Shown here piece after piece: positions 25,215 through 36,280 of a DNA stretch of 64,000 nt. Every line of letters begins with the position of its first letter. Position 1 is the first letter of the stretch. The notes under the pieces were generated by a model, which worked only from the letters and a program-made list of their open reading frames with translations, searched no databases and was not told where the DNA came from. This stretch comes from Dichetophora obliterata (taxonomy: Eukaryota; Arthropoda; Insecta; Diptera; Sciomyzidae), in NCBI GenBank assembly GCA_963920525.1, contig OY986439.1:32123819-32187818 (forward strand), given 5' to 3'. The position numbers and the translations under genes are program-made.

Positions 25215-25516
25215 ATCGACAGCAGAAACGTAATCTATGATGAATTCTGAGAAAATTTCACCAAGAAACCATAGGTCTGAAATCACTCCCAATATCGCGC
25301 ATTGCGAGGTCAAAATTTGTATATGGATTTAAAAAAAAAACTATAGTTTTATATAAAAATATATTATCGACAGCAGAAACGTAATCTATGATGAATTCTG
25401 AGAAAATTTCCCCAAGAAACCATAGGTCTGAAATCACTCCCAATATCGCGCATTGCGAGGTCAAAATTTGTATATGGATTTAAAAAAAAAACTATAGTTT
25501 TATATAAAAATACTGT
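25215..25516. repeat. Tandem duplication, 151 bp, two near-identical copies
   Basis: ATCGACAGCAGAAACG starts at 25215 and again at 25366. The copies run through CACCAAGAAACC (CCCCAAGAAACC in copy 2), TATCGCGCATTGCGAGG and the A-rich junction with almost no differences. Such identity in a diverged neighbourhood suggests a recent local duplication. Confidence 0.9.
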
Positions 25517-25559
25517 TGAATAGTCCAAAAATAGCAGCGTATATCATTGATTTTAGGCT

Positions 25560-26445
25560 TATTGAAAAGAAATTTTGGCCTGCTCATTTTTTTGCACTTC
25601 AGCCCAAATTAAGGTACCAAGGACGATAGAGCGAGACTTGAGCATAGTGCCGTTCTTATAAGAACATAAAATTACATTTTTGTACAAAAATGTAGAGTGG
25701 AACCTTTTTGCCTTCTATATGTTCGTTTTAAAATTAATTTTTTTTTTCTAAACTGATTTTTTTAACTTCAAGACCATTTAACGGTATGAAGGACGATAGA
25801 TAGCAATTTTGGGATTAAGGACTAAAATCATAAGTTTGTCATCAGCTATCATATATCTCAAATCCAGGATAGAACTAATTGGTTTAGGGCTAGTTTTGGG
25901 GTGTGGAATTCTTACTTTCATACAAAAATCACGATTTTTGCACTTCAGCCCAAAGTGGAGTGGAACCTTTTTGGTTTCTGTATTTTTTTCGGTTTAAAAA
26001 CATTTTTTTTTTTTTCTGAACTGGGTATTTTACTTCAAGACCATTTTACGGTATGAATGACGATAGATAGCAATTTTGGGATTATAGACTAAAATCATTA
26101 GTTTGTCATCAGCTATCATATATCTCAAATCAAGGATGGAACTATTTAGTTAGTTGGGGCTAGTTTTTGGGTGTGAAATTCTTACTTTTATACAAAAATC
26201 ACGATTTTTTCCATTCAGCCCAAATTTAGATGCCAAGGACGATAGAGCGGGACTTGAGCATAGTGCTAGTCAATGTGTAACATTTAAATACATTTTCGAG
26301 CAAAGATGTAGGATGGAACCTTTTCTCCTTCTTAAATTTTTTTCGTTTCAAAAAAATTTTAAATTCTGACTTTCCTACAAAAATTTTTTTTTTTTGCACT
26401 TCAGCCCAAATTTTACTTATAGGTCGTATTTTTGCATTATTTTAC
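25560..26445. repeat. Degenerate direct repeats with AAGGACGATAGA core
   Basis: TTGCACTTCAGCCCAAA recurs near 25592, 25938 and 26394, with a variant at 26209. AAGGACGATAGA occurs near 25619, 25789 and 26236, with a one-base variant at 26056. ATAGATAGCAATTTTGGGATT occurs twice. Units are roughly 270-350 bp and diverged. The decamer AAGGACGATA resembles the AAGGACGATT core of the satellite at 1-9768. Short ORFs in the region follow the repeat. Confidence 0.6.
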
Positions 26446-26688
26446 GTATTTTATTAATTATTTTCTTTTAAAAAAAATTATTAAGCTAGTTTTTACCACT
26501 TTTAATGCGTTGCGGCCAATTAAAATGTTTGGGTCGAGTTTTACGGCGAATTCAAAAGTTGGGCTGAATTAAAAAATTTGGGATGAAGATTTTGGGCTAA
26601 CTTCACAGCGGTTTGCCGAGATTAAGGCATAAAACTAGCTTCGGTTAAAAGCAATTCATATTGTCTCTTTCGTTTCGAAAATTAATAA

Positions 26689-28415
26689 CACTATGCGACA
26701 GTTCAAGGGTCATGGAATCTAACGAAAAAGCGACCAACACAGATCGATGGTACTGATCTAGACCAACAAAACCCTAAAAGGGTTTTGCAAAGTTAGCTCG
26801 CTTTTAAAAGATATAGGCATTAAAAGTTGGCCTATTACAGAGTATTTTTTAAAAATTAAGTGCTCATAAGGGCTCAAATTAAATTTATTTTTCTAATTTC
26901 TCATTCTAAGAGGTCTTCAAAGTTTCACAGGGTGGTCTCCCAAAAAAAAAGGATGTCTCCCTTTCCCACAGGGACAAAGTTGTTTTTTAAAAAAATAGTA
27001 AAAATTAACGATTTATAAATGCTATGATTTTTGTAAAAAAACTACGTATGTCTTTAAGCAAAAGTAAATAAATATTTTAACTAACGATATCTCGCCAAAC
27101 AAGATGCCATTCTTGATTTTTACTCAGAGTGTTCTGTGCGAAGGATATTCGAATCGCAAGGTACACTTGAAATAGCACAGAACTTTTGATTGTTATCTGA
27201 TTGTGCTAATTTTAGTGGTATTTATTAAAGTGTTTACGTTTTCCTTATATTTGGTGTTTTTAAAATTTCCATATTTTTTGCCAATGCATTTACTGTTTTT
27301 TGAGAAAAGCATACTTGAACGCAATTTTTCAACTTGTAAAAAAAAAATGAATATAAGACTTTATATCTCAGGCATCAGAAGTAGTAAAATAATATTCTCT
27401 TTTTGAATTCTTCAGATATCTCCTTTAAGGTTATTACTTTTTTTAAAACACATCTTAAAAACAACTGTTAAATGAATTGAGACTCATCGAGTGGCAGGCT
27501 TAGAAACTCAAAATTTTAGTTTAACATTTTGGTAAATGATGAGGTGAGGTGTTTTGACGAAATAATAAATTTCATGCCAAGATTTTTTTACAAAATCGAA
27601 AGACAAAAAAGAATCGTGGTCTTAACCTGGTGTTTTAAAAAAAAATACTTTCAGACAATGTTTCGTTCAAAAATATTTTAAGAATCCAAATTCTCAAAAA
27701 TATCTTCGGTACCACTTTTGATGCCAAAAATATATAAAACCTTAGCTTAATTTTTTTGAAAAACTTATAAAATTGCATTCAAAATACATTTCTCGAAAAC
27801 AAGAAAATGCATTTGCGAAAAATATGCAAATAATTAATTCGTCAAATTTAAAGAAAACGTAAACACTTAAACCAATAACACCAACATTTAGACAATCAGA
27901 TAACAATCAAAAGTTCTGTGCTATTTCGAGTGTACCTTTGGATTCGAGTATCTCTCACAAAGGACAATGAGGGTAGAAATCGAGAGTTGCATCTTGTTTA
28001 GCGAGATATTCTTAGTTAAAGTCTGTATTTAATTTTGCTTTAAGACATATGTAGTTTTTCTTACAAAAATCAAAGCATTTATAGATCGTTATTTTTTTAT
28101 TATTTTTCTCAAAAAAACAACTTTGTCCTTGTGTAAGAGTAAGACATCCTTTTTTCCTCTTTATTTTTTTTCGTGGATCTTGACCACCATACAACTTTTA
28201 AGACCTCTTAGAATGTGATTTTCGAAAAAATTGTATATCGATTCGCCTTAATGAGCACTTTTTTAAAAAATACTCTGCAAGAGGCAAACTTTTAATGCGT
28301 ATATCTTTTAAAAGCGAGCTAACTTTGCAAATTCTTTTTAGGGTTTTCTTACGATACACTAGTACTATCATCCTGTGTTATCCACTTTTCCGTTAGAAAA
28401 ATGTGTTGCACAGTG
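26689..28415. mobile_element. 1.73-kb foldback element with long inverted arms
   Basis: The left end CACTATGCGACA (26689) and the right end, reverse-complemented CACTGTGCAACA (28415), are flanked by TAA on both sides (26686-26688 and 28416-28418). The inverted similarity continues for more than 500 bp per arm. GCAAAGTTAGCTCGC at 26788 faces GCGAGCTAACTTTGC at 28314, and GATAACAATCAAAAG at 27900 faces CTTTTGATTGTTATC at 27184. The loop is about 27270-27830. The TAA duplication suits a Harbinger-type helper. No transposase remains, and the ORFs in the arms are incidental. Confidence 0.78.
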
Positions 28416-28779
28416 TAATTCACGTGTGTTTCCAATCAATTCCTCTAATAATCTATCCCTTTCCTTTTAGGTCAAAAACCAAACCTTGTTTGTATACGGC
28501 GCATGCCTTAATTCCTTGATCTTTAAAAAAAAACACCAAAAAATTAAATAATATTAATGCCTAGCAAATTGTATTAATTTAAAGAACAAAATATATTAAA
28601 AAAATAAAATTCAGAGCAGTTTAAGTTATTATTATTATATAAATGTTAAACACTTTTTTTAAAACACAGTCTTAATGTTTTTTTTTTGTGTTTAAGGAAA
28701 ATTATGTTTGAAAAAGACTTTTCAAAATTTTTTGGTTTTAATTGTTTTTTAAGTAGTACATTAAGCTGATAAACTTGTC

Positions 28780-28944
28780 TTACTTTTCATTGGAAAGTTT
28801 TGTTCCGATATTATTACAAATATAACCCGCTGATGAGACGCACCGTTCTGATTCTATGCTAGTTGGAGAAATAGTTCTACGACAATCGTAAGCAATTTGT
28901 AAGCTTGGATCACGTTTGCCTTCACCACAAAACAAAATTTTCTC
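28780..28944 (-). pseudogene. hAT transposase C-terminal relic
   Basis: On the minus strand the frame reads a dimerisation-domain signature: ISPTS, then SERCVSSAG, then KLSNEK and a stop at 28780-28782. Known hAT transposases carry a PxTSxxSERxFSxAG block followed by an RxxLS segment near their C terminus, and the fit is good. The expected phenylalanine after SER is replaced, and upstream the frame is closed by an in-frame TAG at 28945-28947. Palindromic CCCGGGATCCCGG-like words at 29170-29235 lie farther upstream and might belong to the same old element. This is unrelated in detail to the intact hAT at 36281. Confidence 0.72.
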
Positions 28945-28950
28945 CTAAGT

Positions 28951-31510
28951 CAGAATATCTGACAATTTTGAAATACATAACTGACTTCCCGATGTGGCAA
29001 ATTCTTCTAAAAATTTGCAAAGTCTTTGCTCTAGTGATTCAAACTTATCGTCCTAACAATCTTTTTCAGCCTAAATAAAAGATTTTTCTAATTCTATATT
29101 CATACCATTTTAAATTGAAATATTTGCATTTACATGAATATTTGTAATAGAAATGTTTTATTTAAAAATCCCGGGATCCCGGAAAGAAATTTCGGAATTT
29201 AAAGGAGCTCAAATCGTCCGGGATCCCGGGACTGACTTCCCTTGTCCCTAGTTAAGACCTCGTTGCATATGACACATATCATGGCATAAGTGTATCATGT
29301 CATATGTCATGTTATGTCATATGTTTTATCAACAAAAATTCATCAAATTTACTATTCTTAGTAACCAAATAATCTGACGGACATGATTCAACAGACACGA
29401 AATCCGACAGACACAGTAGACTCTTCAGTTTTCACTTCTGCTTCACCGTCCTGTGAGAGTAATTCAACACTCAGGGAATGCGTCTTAGAAATGCGATAAA
29501 AATGTGTTAACTCGAAAGACGGGTGATAGATAGCTTGTCGAAGGGTGAAAAGATGGATTTTTTGCTCTGCAATTTAAATAGATACTTCTGTAAATTTTAA
29601 AAATTCATGAGCGATTTACGACCCTTGCTACAAAGGGTTCTTGTTGTAGCACTCAGTGTATGCTAGAAATTGTTTCGAAACATGTCGCAACATGCTTGTT
29701 GCCCAACACAATACCTTAAGACTATGCTAAGGATAACATCCATCCTTTACAAAAGAGCTCGGATGCGTCGTTTTCATGTCTCATTCTCATTCTTCTATGC
29801 CTCATTCTCTATTATTACAGGCATTTCCGATGTTATTTTTTTTTCTACTTCTCAGTTGGATAAAACGTTTTGCTACTTTCTACAGTGCTCTAGATTTGCG
29901 CTGATTTTCTATGGTTAAGGTACCATGATTTATTGTCTTGAATCCTTCGCTACCGTAGATTGTAATTGTAATTAAATAAAAAAAGAACAATATCGATTGT
30001 TTGTTTATAGTCATTTAAAAGATGTGCCTGACAATTATTTCTCATTTCTTCCTTGTTATCCTTTTTCTAAAATAGCAACAGATGCCGTAGTTGCCAGGAC
30101 AATTGTTATACCTTGTAAATCAACACACAAGCACACACATGCTGGCGATTTTACTTAAAGGGTATTCATGGCTCTTTTTTATTATCTATTGTTTAATTTT
30201 TTTTAGCAACAGTTTCAGTTTCAAGACTACTTCAATATCAAGACTAAAACATTTACGATTTACCTGTGATAAGACGCACTTATAACGCTTCTACAAAACA
30301 ACCTCAGAAAGGGTTAAATTTATAGTATGTGGCTTTTAGCAAACTAGCACTAATGCCTGAATCAATAGACCAGAAATAAGCTCTGCATCTTCTTTGCTCT
30401 ACTGAGGTTATACAGTAAAAAGTAGAGCAAAAGCAGGTGTGAGTTTCTATAGCGATATAAACGACGTTATTATAACAATTCTACAAGAATTGCTTAGCTT
30501 GGTAATTAAAAAGAAAAATAATTTCTTTCTTAAGGGCGCAGTTCAACTAGAATATCAACAACAAACAATTGTTGCTAATGACAAAGAATGGCAGCAAAAA
30601 GGAGCAAACATGGTAAAACTTTTAGACGTCGCACAAAGCAAACGACAGGCTTCAAGGTAGTTTTGGAAAACGTGCCCGCCGGTAAAAGACGCAAGACATC
30701 GAGTAGCCGAAAATTGCTAATTGTATTTGAATACATTTTAATTAGAGCACATAATTGACCCTCTTCATGCTTCACATAAACCCATGTTACGTTGTGAATT
30801 TATTTCTATTTATATTTAATTTTTTTTCCACTTGAATAAGTTTTGTGTAAGTGAAAATTAAAGATATCAAGGCAGCTAATTTAAAGAATATCTCCAACAA
30901 AACATAAAGAAAAACAAATCATCCCCTTCCAAAGCGGCTTCCGTTTTTGATCTCTATCGTTGAGTGACTTGAAATGATATGCCATGAAGTATAATTCGTT
31001 TCCAATACATCGCACTTAATTGATCCAATCAATAGTGCGAAGTTGTGGCATATGTATGGATAAGCATATATATTTAGCTGTACAACTCACATTGTGAAGT
31101 TTTGTGTTTTTTTTTTCTCTAATGATTATACGTATAATCAAAATCGAAAATTGATTTCTTGCGCTAGATCCACAAAATCATGTATACAATGAATTTCAAA
31201 TCCGTTTGACGAAAAGAATACCAACAAATGAAATTGTCAAAGGATAATTCAAAATCCAATTTTTAACGGAATCTAATTGTGATTCTTATGTAGATGGCAA
31301 AAATATCTGCCAGCACATCGATGTTAACACATCGAGATTAACATATCAATGAACCATGATTGACAACTTATAACTGACATTTTTTCGAAAATAAGATGAA
31401 TGGGTGTGTCAAAAAAATGCATTTTTTTCCCCTACATTTAAAAATTTTTTTAATATTTTTATTATAATTTTGCATAATTTTAATTGTGAGCTTTTTAGAT
31501 CAAGTAAGTT
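28951..31510. other. Unassigned sequence
   Basis: Nothing I can call as a gene. The words CCCGGGATCCCGG (29170) and CGGGATCCCGGGA (29220) form a short inverted pair. A cluster of CATATG, CATGTC and TATGTCAT words lies at 29270-29325. ORFs of 60-80 codons have no visible domain. Confidence 0.3.
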
Positions 31511-31670
31511 TGAAGAAGGCATCAACAACAACTCTGTATAGACTCTATACTTTAGATTCAATCACAAAGCAGACTAGACAGAACTATTTTGGAGGCTGCT
31601 AAGACTCGCTCTTCAGTAGTATTGCGTGATTAAGCTGTGACCAAGCCACTGCACATTGGGTCAGAAATTT
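31510..31670. repeat. Diverged copy of the arm of the 33.8-34.8 kb foldback
   Basis: AACAACTCTGTATAGA, then CTCTTCAGTAGTATTG, then ATTAAGCTGTGACCAA parallel the left-arm words AACTCTGTAAAGAG, CATCAGTAGGCTTGAG and ATTAAGCTGTGACCAA at 33830-33905. Single, truncated and clearly older. A phrase AAAGTGGGCGGGATT also repeats downstream at 31774 and 31870. Confidence 0.6.
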
Positions 31671-32034
31671 GAAAAAGTGACCAAAAGTCATATCTAGGCG
31701 TTGAATAGACAGAATTTAATAAAACTTGGCGCAGGATACTTGGAATAAAGCATATTTTTCAAGCGCAGTGGGAAAAGTGGGCGGGATTAACAAAAGCGAC
31801 ATGACACTATCGATTAAATACGTTATCTCTTCTAATATTGGCACCAGATCGTTTTTGAGCATGTTAGAAAAAGTGGGCGGGATTCAACAAAGGTGTGTGG
31901 TATTTTAAATAAACACTGTAGTTTGGTTACTATCGATTCTGGGGTATTAAAAAGACGCGGAATACGAGAGAAAATAAGGAGACGCTTTTACTGAATCCTA
32001 CGTGTGATACACTCTAAAAACTGATTGAAAAATC

Positions 32035-32212
32035 TCAACAATAAATGTTGTGAAATTTCACGACATTTGAATTACGCCTCAAAAAACCCATCATTGCATT
32101 AGTCTTAGTAATTATGCAATCGTAATGGTTGGAAAAATAAATTTTTCTATCAAATAGAATTCCCAGATCAGATGTAGACTCGACACGTGAAAGACCACTA
32201 TTTGCGATTGAG
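32035..32212 (-). pseudogene. LINE reverse transcriptase relic, downstream part
   Basis: The minus-strand frame reads YSIANSGLSRVES, then DLGILFDRKIYFSNH, then TKTNAMMGFLRRNS. This is the segment that follows the catalytic core in many arthropod non-LTR ORF2 proteins. It continues, in the same frame, the fragment at 33120-33366 once the intervening 903-bp element is ignored. The frame ends at 32035. It is truncated and dead. Confidence 0.8.
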
Positions 32213-32214
32213 TA

Positions 32215-33117
32215 GGGGAAGAGTGACATGAAAGATCCAGTTTTTAAAAGAGGTGAAAAAATGATAAAAGGATATAGGAAAATAATGAGACTTATATCAA
32301 AAGAACGTGTTTATTTCATTATGCACGCAGTATCATGAAAATTTTTCAAAAATCAACAATATTCTTGGACTTCTATTTATTTATAAGAAATATTAAATTC
32401 GGCTCTTCGGAGCCAACCAAATTATGAAAGAGCTACGTTATTATTACAAGACATCAAATGTGTTCAACAAAGATATATTATAAACATTTATTTATATTTA
32501 TTATAAGTATTATTATAAACATTTTATTTGAAAAAATATATTATATAAAAAACAATTCAATACTAAAAACAAAAATACGTGGTTTAAAAGCTAAAAAACA
32601 TTTTTGGACAAAATAATGAATTATTTCATCACTTCGAAAAAAAACCTACAAAAAATTAAAAACAAAAATAAATGGTTTGAAAAAATTAAAAACATTTTAT
32701 GCAAAAAAAAAAATTTTTTTTGCTATTTCAGATGCCATTGTTGCTTTAAGAAAGAAAAGGCCTATTGCATTGTTATATCAAAATAAAATAATTCAATTAT
32801 TAATGAAATTCACAAGTCAAGGTATGGAATTACAATGCAAAAATAGCTCTTTCATGACCGGCTCTTTCATAACACCGCAACCAGGCTCTTTCAAAACATA
32901 TTGTCCCAAGAAGCATAACCTCAAAAATTATTACGAAATTAAAAGTTTTCCTTTTATGAAAACTGTATGAAATAAAGTAAAAACTTAACTTATGACCACA
33001 AACATCTGGCTAGTGCATCTATTTAAAAATTACAGTTAATGTATTTTTCGATCGAAAACTACCGTGTAATTCGTAGTGGCTCTTTCAAAACCTGGCTCTT
33101 ACATGCCACTCTTCCCC
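32215..33117. mobile_element. 903-bp TIR element inserted in a LINE relic
   Basis: GGGGAAGAGTGACATGAAAG (32215) and its counterpart, reverse-complemented GGGGAAGAGTGGCATGTAAG (33117), are 20-bp inverted repeats with two mismatches. TA stands at both borders (32213-32214 and 33118-33119). Removing the element plus one TA joins the two LINE fragments in frame, which confirms the insertion boundaries. The interior is A-rich and carries several copies of GGCTCTTTCA near the right end. An open stretch at 32677-32970 has no transposase signature. It is probably a non-autonomous element of a TA-targeting family. Confidence 0.85.
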
Positions 33118-33119
33118 TA

Positions 33120-33366
33120 ATTAAAAAATTTGGTTATTTTTTCATATAAAAAAGACATAATGTTACATTCGGCAACATTTAAATAAAGTCTATTAACTGA
33201 ACACCATTTAATCATATTATTTAAATCAATTTGAAGAAGCCGATGGTCGGAAGGTAAAGAAATCGAATTAAACAGTTTAACATCATCGTTGATGAACAAG
33301 ACAAACAATAGAGGTCCAAGGTGGCTTCCTTGGGGCAGACCAGACTTACGACCAGTAGATTTACTC
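33120..33366 (-). pseudogene. LINE reverse transcriptase relic, upstream part
   Basis: The minus-strand frame begins SGLPQGSHLGPLLF, the conserved RT block ahead of the catalytic box. It passes into FVLFINDDVKLFNS and on to DLNNMIKWCSVNRLYLN. Normally a separate FADD-type catalytic box follows some residues after FIND. Here FIND runs directly into DVKLF, so the intervening residues are deleted and the catalytic pair is disturbed. It continues beyond the 903-bp insertion into 32035-32212. The piece is cut off at the minisatellite near 33366. Confidence 0.85.
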
Positions 33367-33655
33367 TACTATTCACACTATTTGAGCGTGTATTCGCTCA
33401 GAGAGTCTTAAAATATGTATATCTCTCTACTTTTCACGCTATTTGAGCGTGTTTCGCTCAGAGAGCCCTAAAATATATATATTCTCTACTTTTCACAATT
33501 TTTCAGCGTGTTTTCGCTCAGAGAATTCTAAAATATGCATATTTTCTACTTTTCACGCTATTTCAGCGTGTTTTCGCTTAGAGAGTCTTAAAATATGTAT
33601 ATTTTCTCTAATTTTCACACTATTTCAGCGTGTTCTCTCTCAGATAGTCATAAAA
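33363..33655. repeat. Minisatellite, ~60-61 bp, five copies
   Basis: AGCGTG recurs at about 33385, 33446, 33507, 33567 and 33628. Each unit reads TTTTCACGCTATTTGAGCGTG or a variant, then TTCGCTCAGAGAG, then CTAAAATATGTATAT. Most units contain CACGCT and AGCGTG separated by a few bases, a possible small hairpin. The 88-codon frame across it is a by-product of the period being near a multiple of three. Confidence 0.88.
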
Positions 33656-33754
33656 ACGCTCCAGCAGCGGTATTTTACGCTTTCGCTTAAACAAACACCT
33701 CTGCTTTAACGTCATATGATTTCAAAGAGTTTATTCGAACAAGTGTCCAATTAC

Positions 33755-34810
33755 ACAGTACGACAAAATCAAATTTTTTTGAGTACACATGAGAAATGTT
33801 AACAGAACAAGGCAACAACATCAACTCTGTAAAGAGTCAATAAATCAGCAGAAGGCGCTACTTTTTCTTACATCAGTAGGCTTGAGTAATTAAGCTGTGA
33901 CCAATCTACTGTTTAAGTTGTATATAACACAGTACGACAGTGCTTGGTACACATGAGAAATGTTAACAGAATATGAAAAAAGGCTTAAAATAAAGAAATA
34001 CGTGTCTCGGCGTTTTGCTGTAGCACGTCAGAATTTTGAGAAAATCGAATTTTAAGCTTCGAAGGACCGTGGAGGTTCACTTGTAATGTAATACTATTAT
34101 AAAAATTTCTATAAAATCAGAATGGGTGAACCGATATAAATGCTTGAGCCAGTTTTGAAAAGGGAATTAAATTTGAATTTTTTTTAAAAAAAACAATTTT
34201 TTCTCCGCTAGATGGCGCTTTAATTTTCATGTAAATTTTAAAAATAACCAAAATTGTAATGTTATGTAATGAAAATGTAATGTAAAAATTCAAAAATTAA
34301 TATGAAATCTTAACTATTAGTTATTGGATTTCAAATTAACAACATTGTATTTTTAATGAATTTCGTACATTTTTGGTTATTTCTTAACTTTACATGAAAA
34401 TTAAAGCGCCATTTAGCGGAGAAAAAAATTGTTTTTTTTTTAAATTCAAATTTAATTCCCTTTTCAGAACTGTCTCAAGCATTAAAATCGGTTCACCCAT
34501 TCTGTTTCTAAATAAATTTTTAAAATAGTATTACATTGCAAGTGAACCTCCACGGTCCTTCGAAGCTTAAAAATCGACTTTCTCAAAATTCTGACGTGCT
34601 ACAGCAAAACGCCGAGACACGTATTTCTTTATTTTAAGCCTTTTTTCATATTCTGTTAAAATTTCTCATGTGTACCAAGCACTGTCGTACTCTGTTATAT
34701 ACAACTTCAACAGTAGATTGGTCACAGCTTAATTACTCAAGCCTACTGATGTAAGAAAAAGTAGCGACTTCTGCTAATTTATTGACTCTATACAGAGTTG
34801 ATGTTGCCAT
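33755..34810. mobile_element. Foldback element with ~440-bp inverted arms
   Basis: GGCAACAACATCAACTCTGT (33813) faces ACAGAGTTGATGTTGCC (ending about 34808). The arms stay alignable through GTAGGCTTGAGTAATTAAGC, ACGTGTCTCGGCGTTTTGC, GACCGTGGAGGTTCAC and GCGCTTTAATTTTCATG before a loop near 34255-34365. The left arm also holds a direct repeat of ACACATGAGAAATGTTAACA (33783 and 33949). No coding capacity and no certain target duplication. A diverged arm copy stands alone at 31510-31670. Confidence 0.8.
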
Positions 34811-35394
34811 GTTCAAAACTTACTTGAGAAACTTTACGCATTTCTAGCTTTTTTTTATAAGCGCAGACAATATTGGAAGAAATAATTTTAGAAGAGAGTT
34901 TTGCAAGAGAGCGAAAGAAATAATTGTAGGTGAGAGGATTCACGCAATTTTAACGATAAATATTTATAATTTTGCTCTATGGGATTTAACGACAATAAAT
35001 GTAGGCAATCAGCTGCCAGCAATTATTGTAGTTAATTCTCGTAAATTTTTGTTAGAGTGTATGTAAACTAAAAATAAATGTACAAGAAAATAGCACTTTT
35101 AGAACGATAAAAATGTTATAAAATCGAGAAACAAAAACCCGCAATTAGCCTACATAAATAACATACATAAACAGTACTTAAAAACTTAGGCTGCAAAGAT
35201 GTTGTTGTGTTTTTGTTTTTATTCTTTTAATATTGAATAAGCCTTTGAGTTCGTGTAATTAAAATCGATGCTTCCTTTATTTTGATCTCAAAATCTAAAG
35301 AGAAACAAAAATTTCATAGGTGTTGACTCACTTTTGACGCTCATAGTATATAATTTCCTGGGTCACCGCATGGAGGTTTCGGGGAGAGTCTCAT
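34811..35394. other. Unassigned sequence
   Basis: No gene or repeat recognised. AT-rich with ordinary non-coding texture. Confidence 0.3.
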
Positions 35395-35745
35395 GTTTTT
35401 GTTTTTTTTTAAGTTTTTTTGTTGTTTATATTTTTTATTTTGTTTTTCTAATTTTTTTTACATAATGTTTAATTTTTTTCTTTTATATTTTTTTTAATTT
35501 CTTATTTTTTTATATTTTTTTTAATATTTTTTATTTGTTGTTTTGTATTTTTTTTTTATTTTTGACTTTTAATATTTTTTATTTTTTTTATTTTTTTGCT
35601 TTTAAATTTTTTTATTTGATGTTTTTTGTATATTTTTTTAATATTTTGCTTTTTATATTTGTTGTTATTTTTTTATTGTTCATTTATTTTTTTAATTTTT
35701 ATTTTACCTTAAATTTTTATTCTTCATCCGAAAGAAACAAACTTT
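35395..35745. repeat. T-rich low-complexity tract
   Basis: Almost only T with interspersed A and G, in words such as TTTTATTTTTT and TTTTTAATATTTTT. The 72-codon phenylalanine-rich frame at 35535-35753 is a product of composition. It may be the degenerated poly-A tail of a minus-strand retroelement, although nothing adjacent proves that. Confidence 0.8.
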
Positions 35746-35879
35746 TAAAATAATCATTTTTCTTTTCTTCAAATAAAAAAACAAAACAAACTGGCCATTT
35801 CAGCCCTTGGAAGGACTTTGACCTAGCTTCTATTGATCAATTGTGTTGTGCGTGTTATTAAATATTTGATCACAAATGA

Positions 35880-36114
35880 TCGGGAACTGGACCAATGTGT
35901 TTTATGCCGACTCCGAACGGCTTATGTTCTCAAGAAGCTTAACATGGCAATTTTTACTCTCTGAGGTTTGCCATTGTCTGCAGAGAGGTGACGACCGAAA
36001 AAAAAAATTAATTCAATCTAAAAAATTTTATGTCTGAGCTGGAATTGAACCCGGGCTACCGCGGTTCTTTAGCTTAGGGGCCACGCACTCTACCCACTAG
36101 GCTACGGCCGCCAC
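35880..36114 (-). repeat. Dipteran-type interspersed repeat with tRNA-like end
   Basis: TTTTATGCCGACTCCGAACGG at 35898 and GTTTGCCATTGTCTGCAGAG near 35970 resemble, from memory, a repeat widespread in fly genomes. The tRNA-like part reads on the minus strand at 36032-36114 with A-box TAGCCTAGTGG and B-box GGTTCAATTCC at tRNA spacing. The same A/B-box body appears in the two units at 19982-20187. A tRNA-derived SINE head or the end of a larger element is possible. There is no acceptor stem, so it is not a functional tRNA gene. Confidence 0.6.
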
Positions 36115-36272
36115 TTTCTTTTCTTCCATTTCATCGTTTTCTGAATCTGAAATGGTTTAACTATTTTGAACTGAGTCATTCCCAAATTCAGGTGCAATGG
36201 TGAAGAGATTCCTATGGAAGTAGCAAACGTTTACGCTTCTGAACTCTACAACGAATAGACATAGACGACACA

Positions 36273-36280
36273 AGTGGGTC
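36273..36280. repeat. Left target-site duplication of the hAT element
   Basis: AGTGGGTC, identical to 39132-39139. Eight bases is the duplication length made by hAT transposases. Confidence 0.93.

Noticed and set aside
32677..32970. 97-codon frame inside the 903-bp TIR element
   Set aside because: No DDE or DDD transposase motif. It is lysine-rich from A-rich composition.
35535..35753. 72-codon phenylalanine-rich frame
   Set aside because: Low-complexity T-rich DNA.
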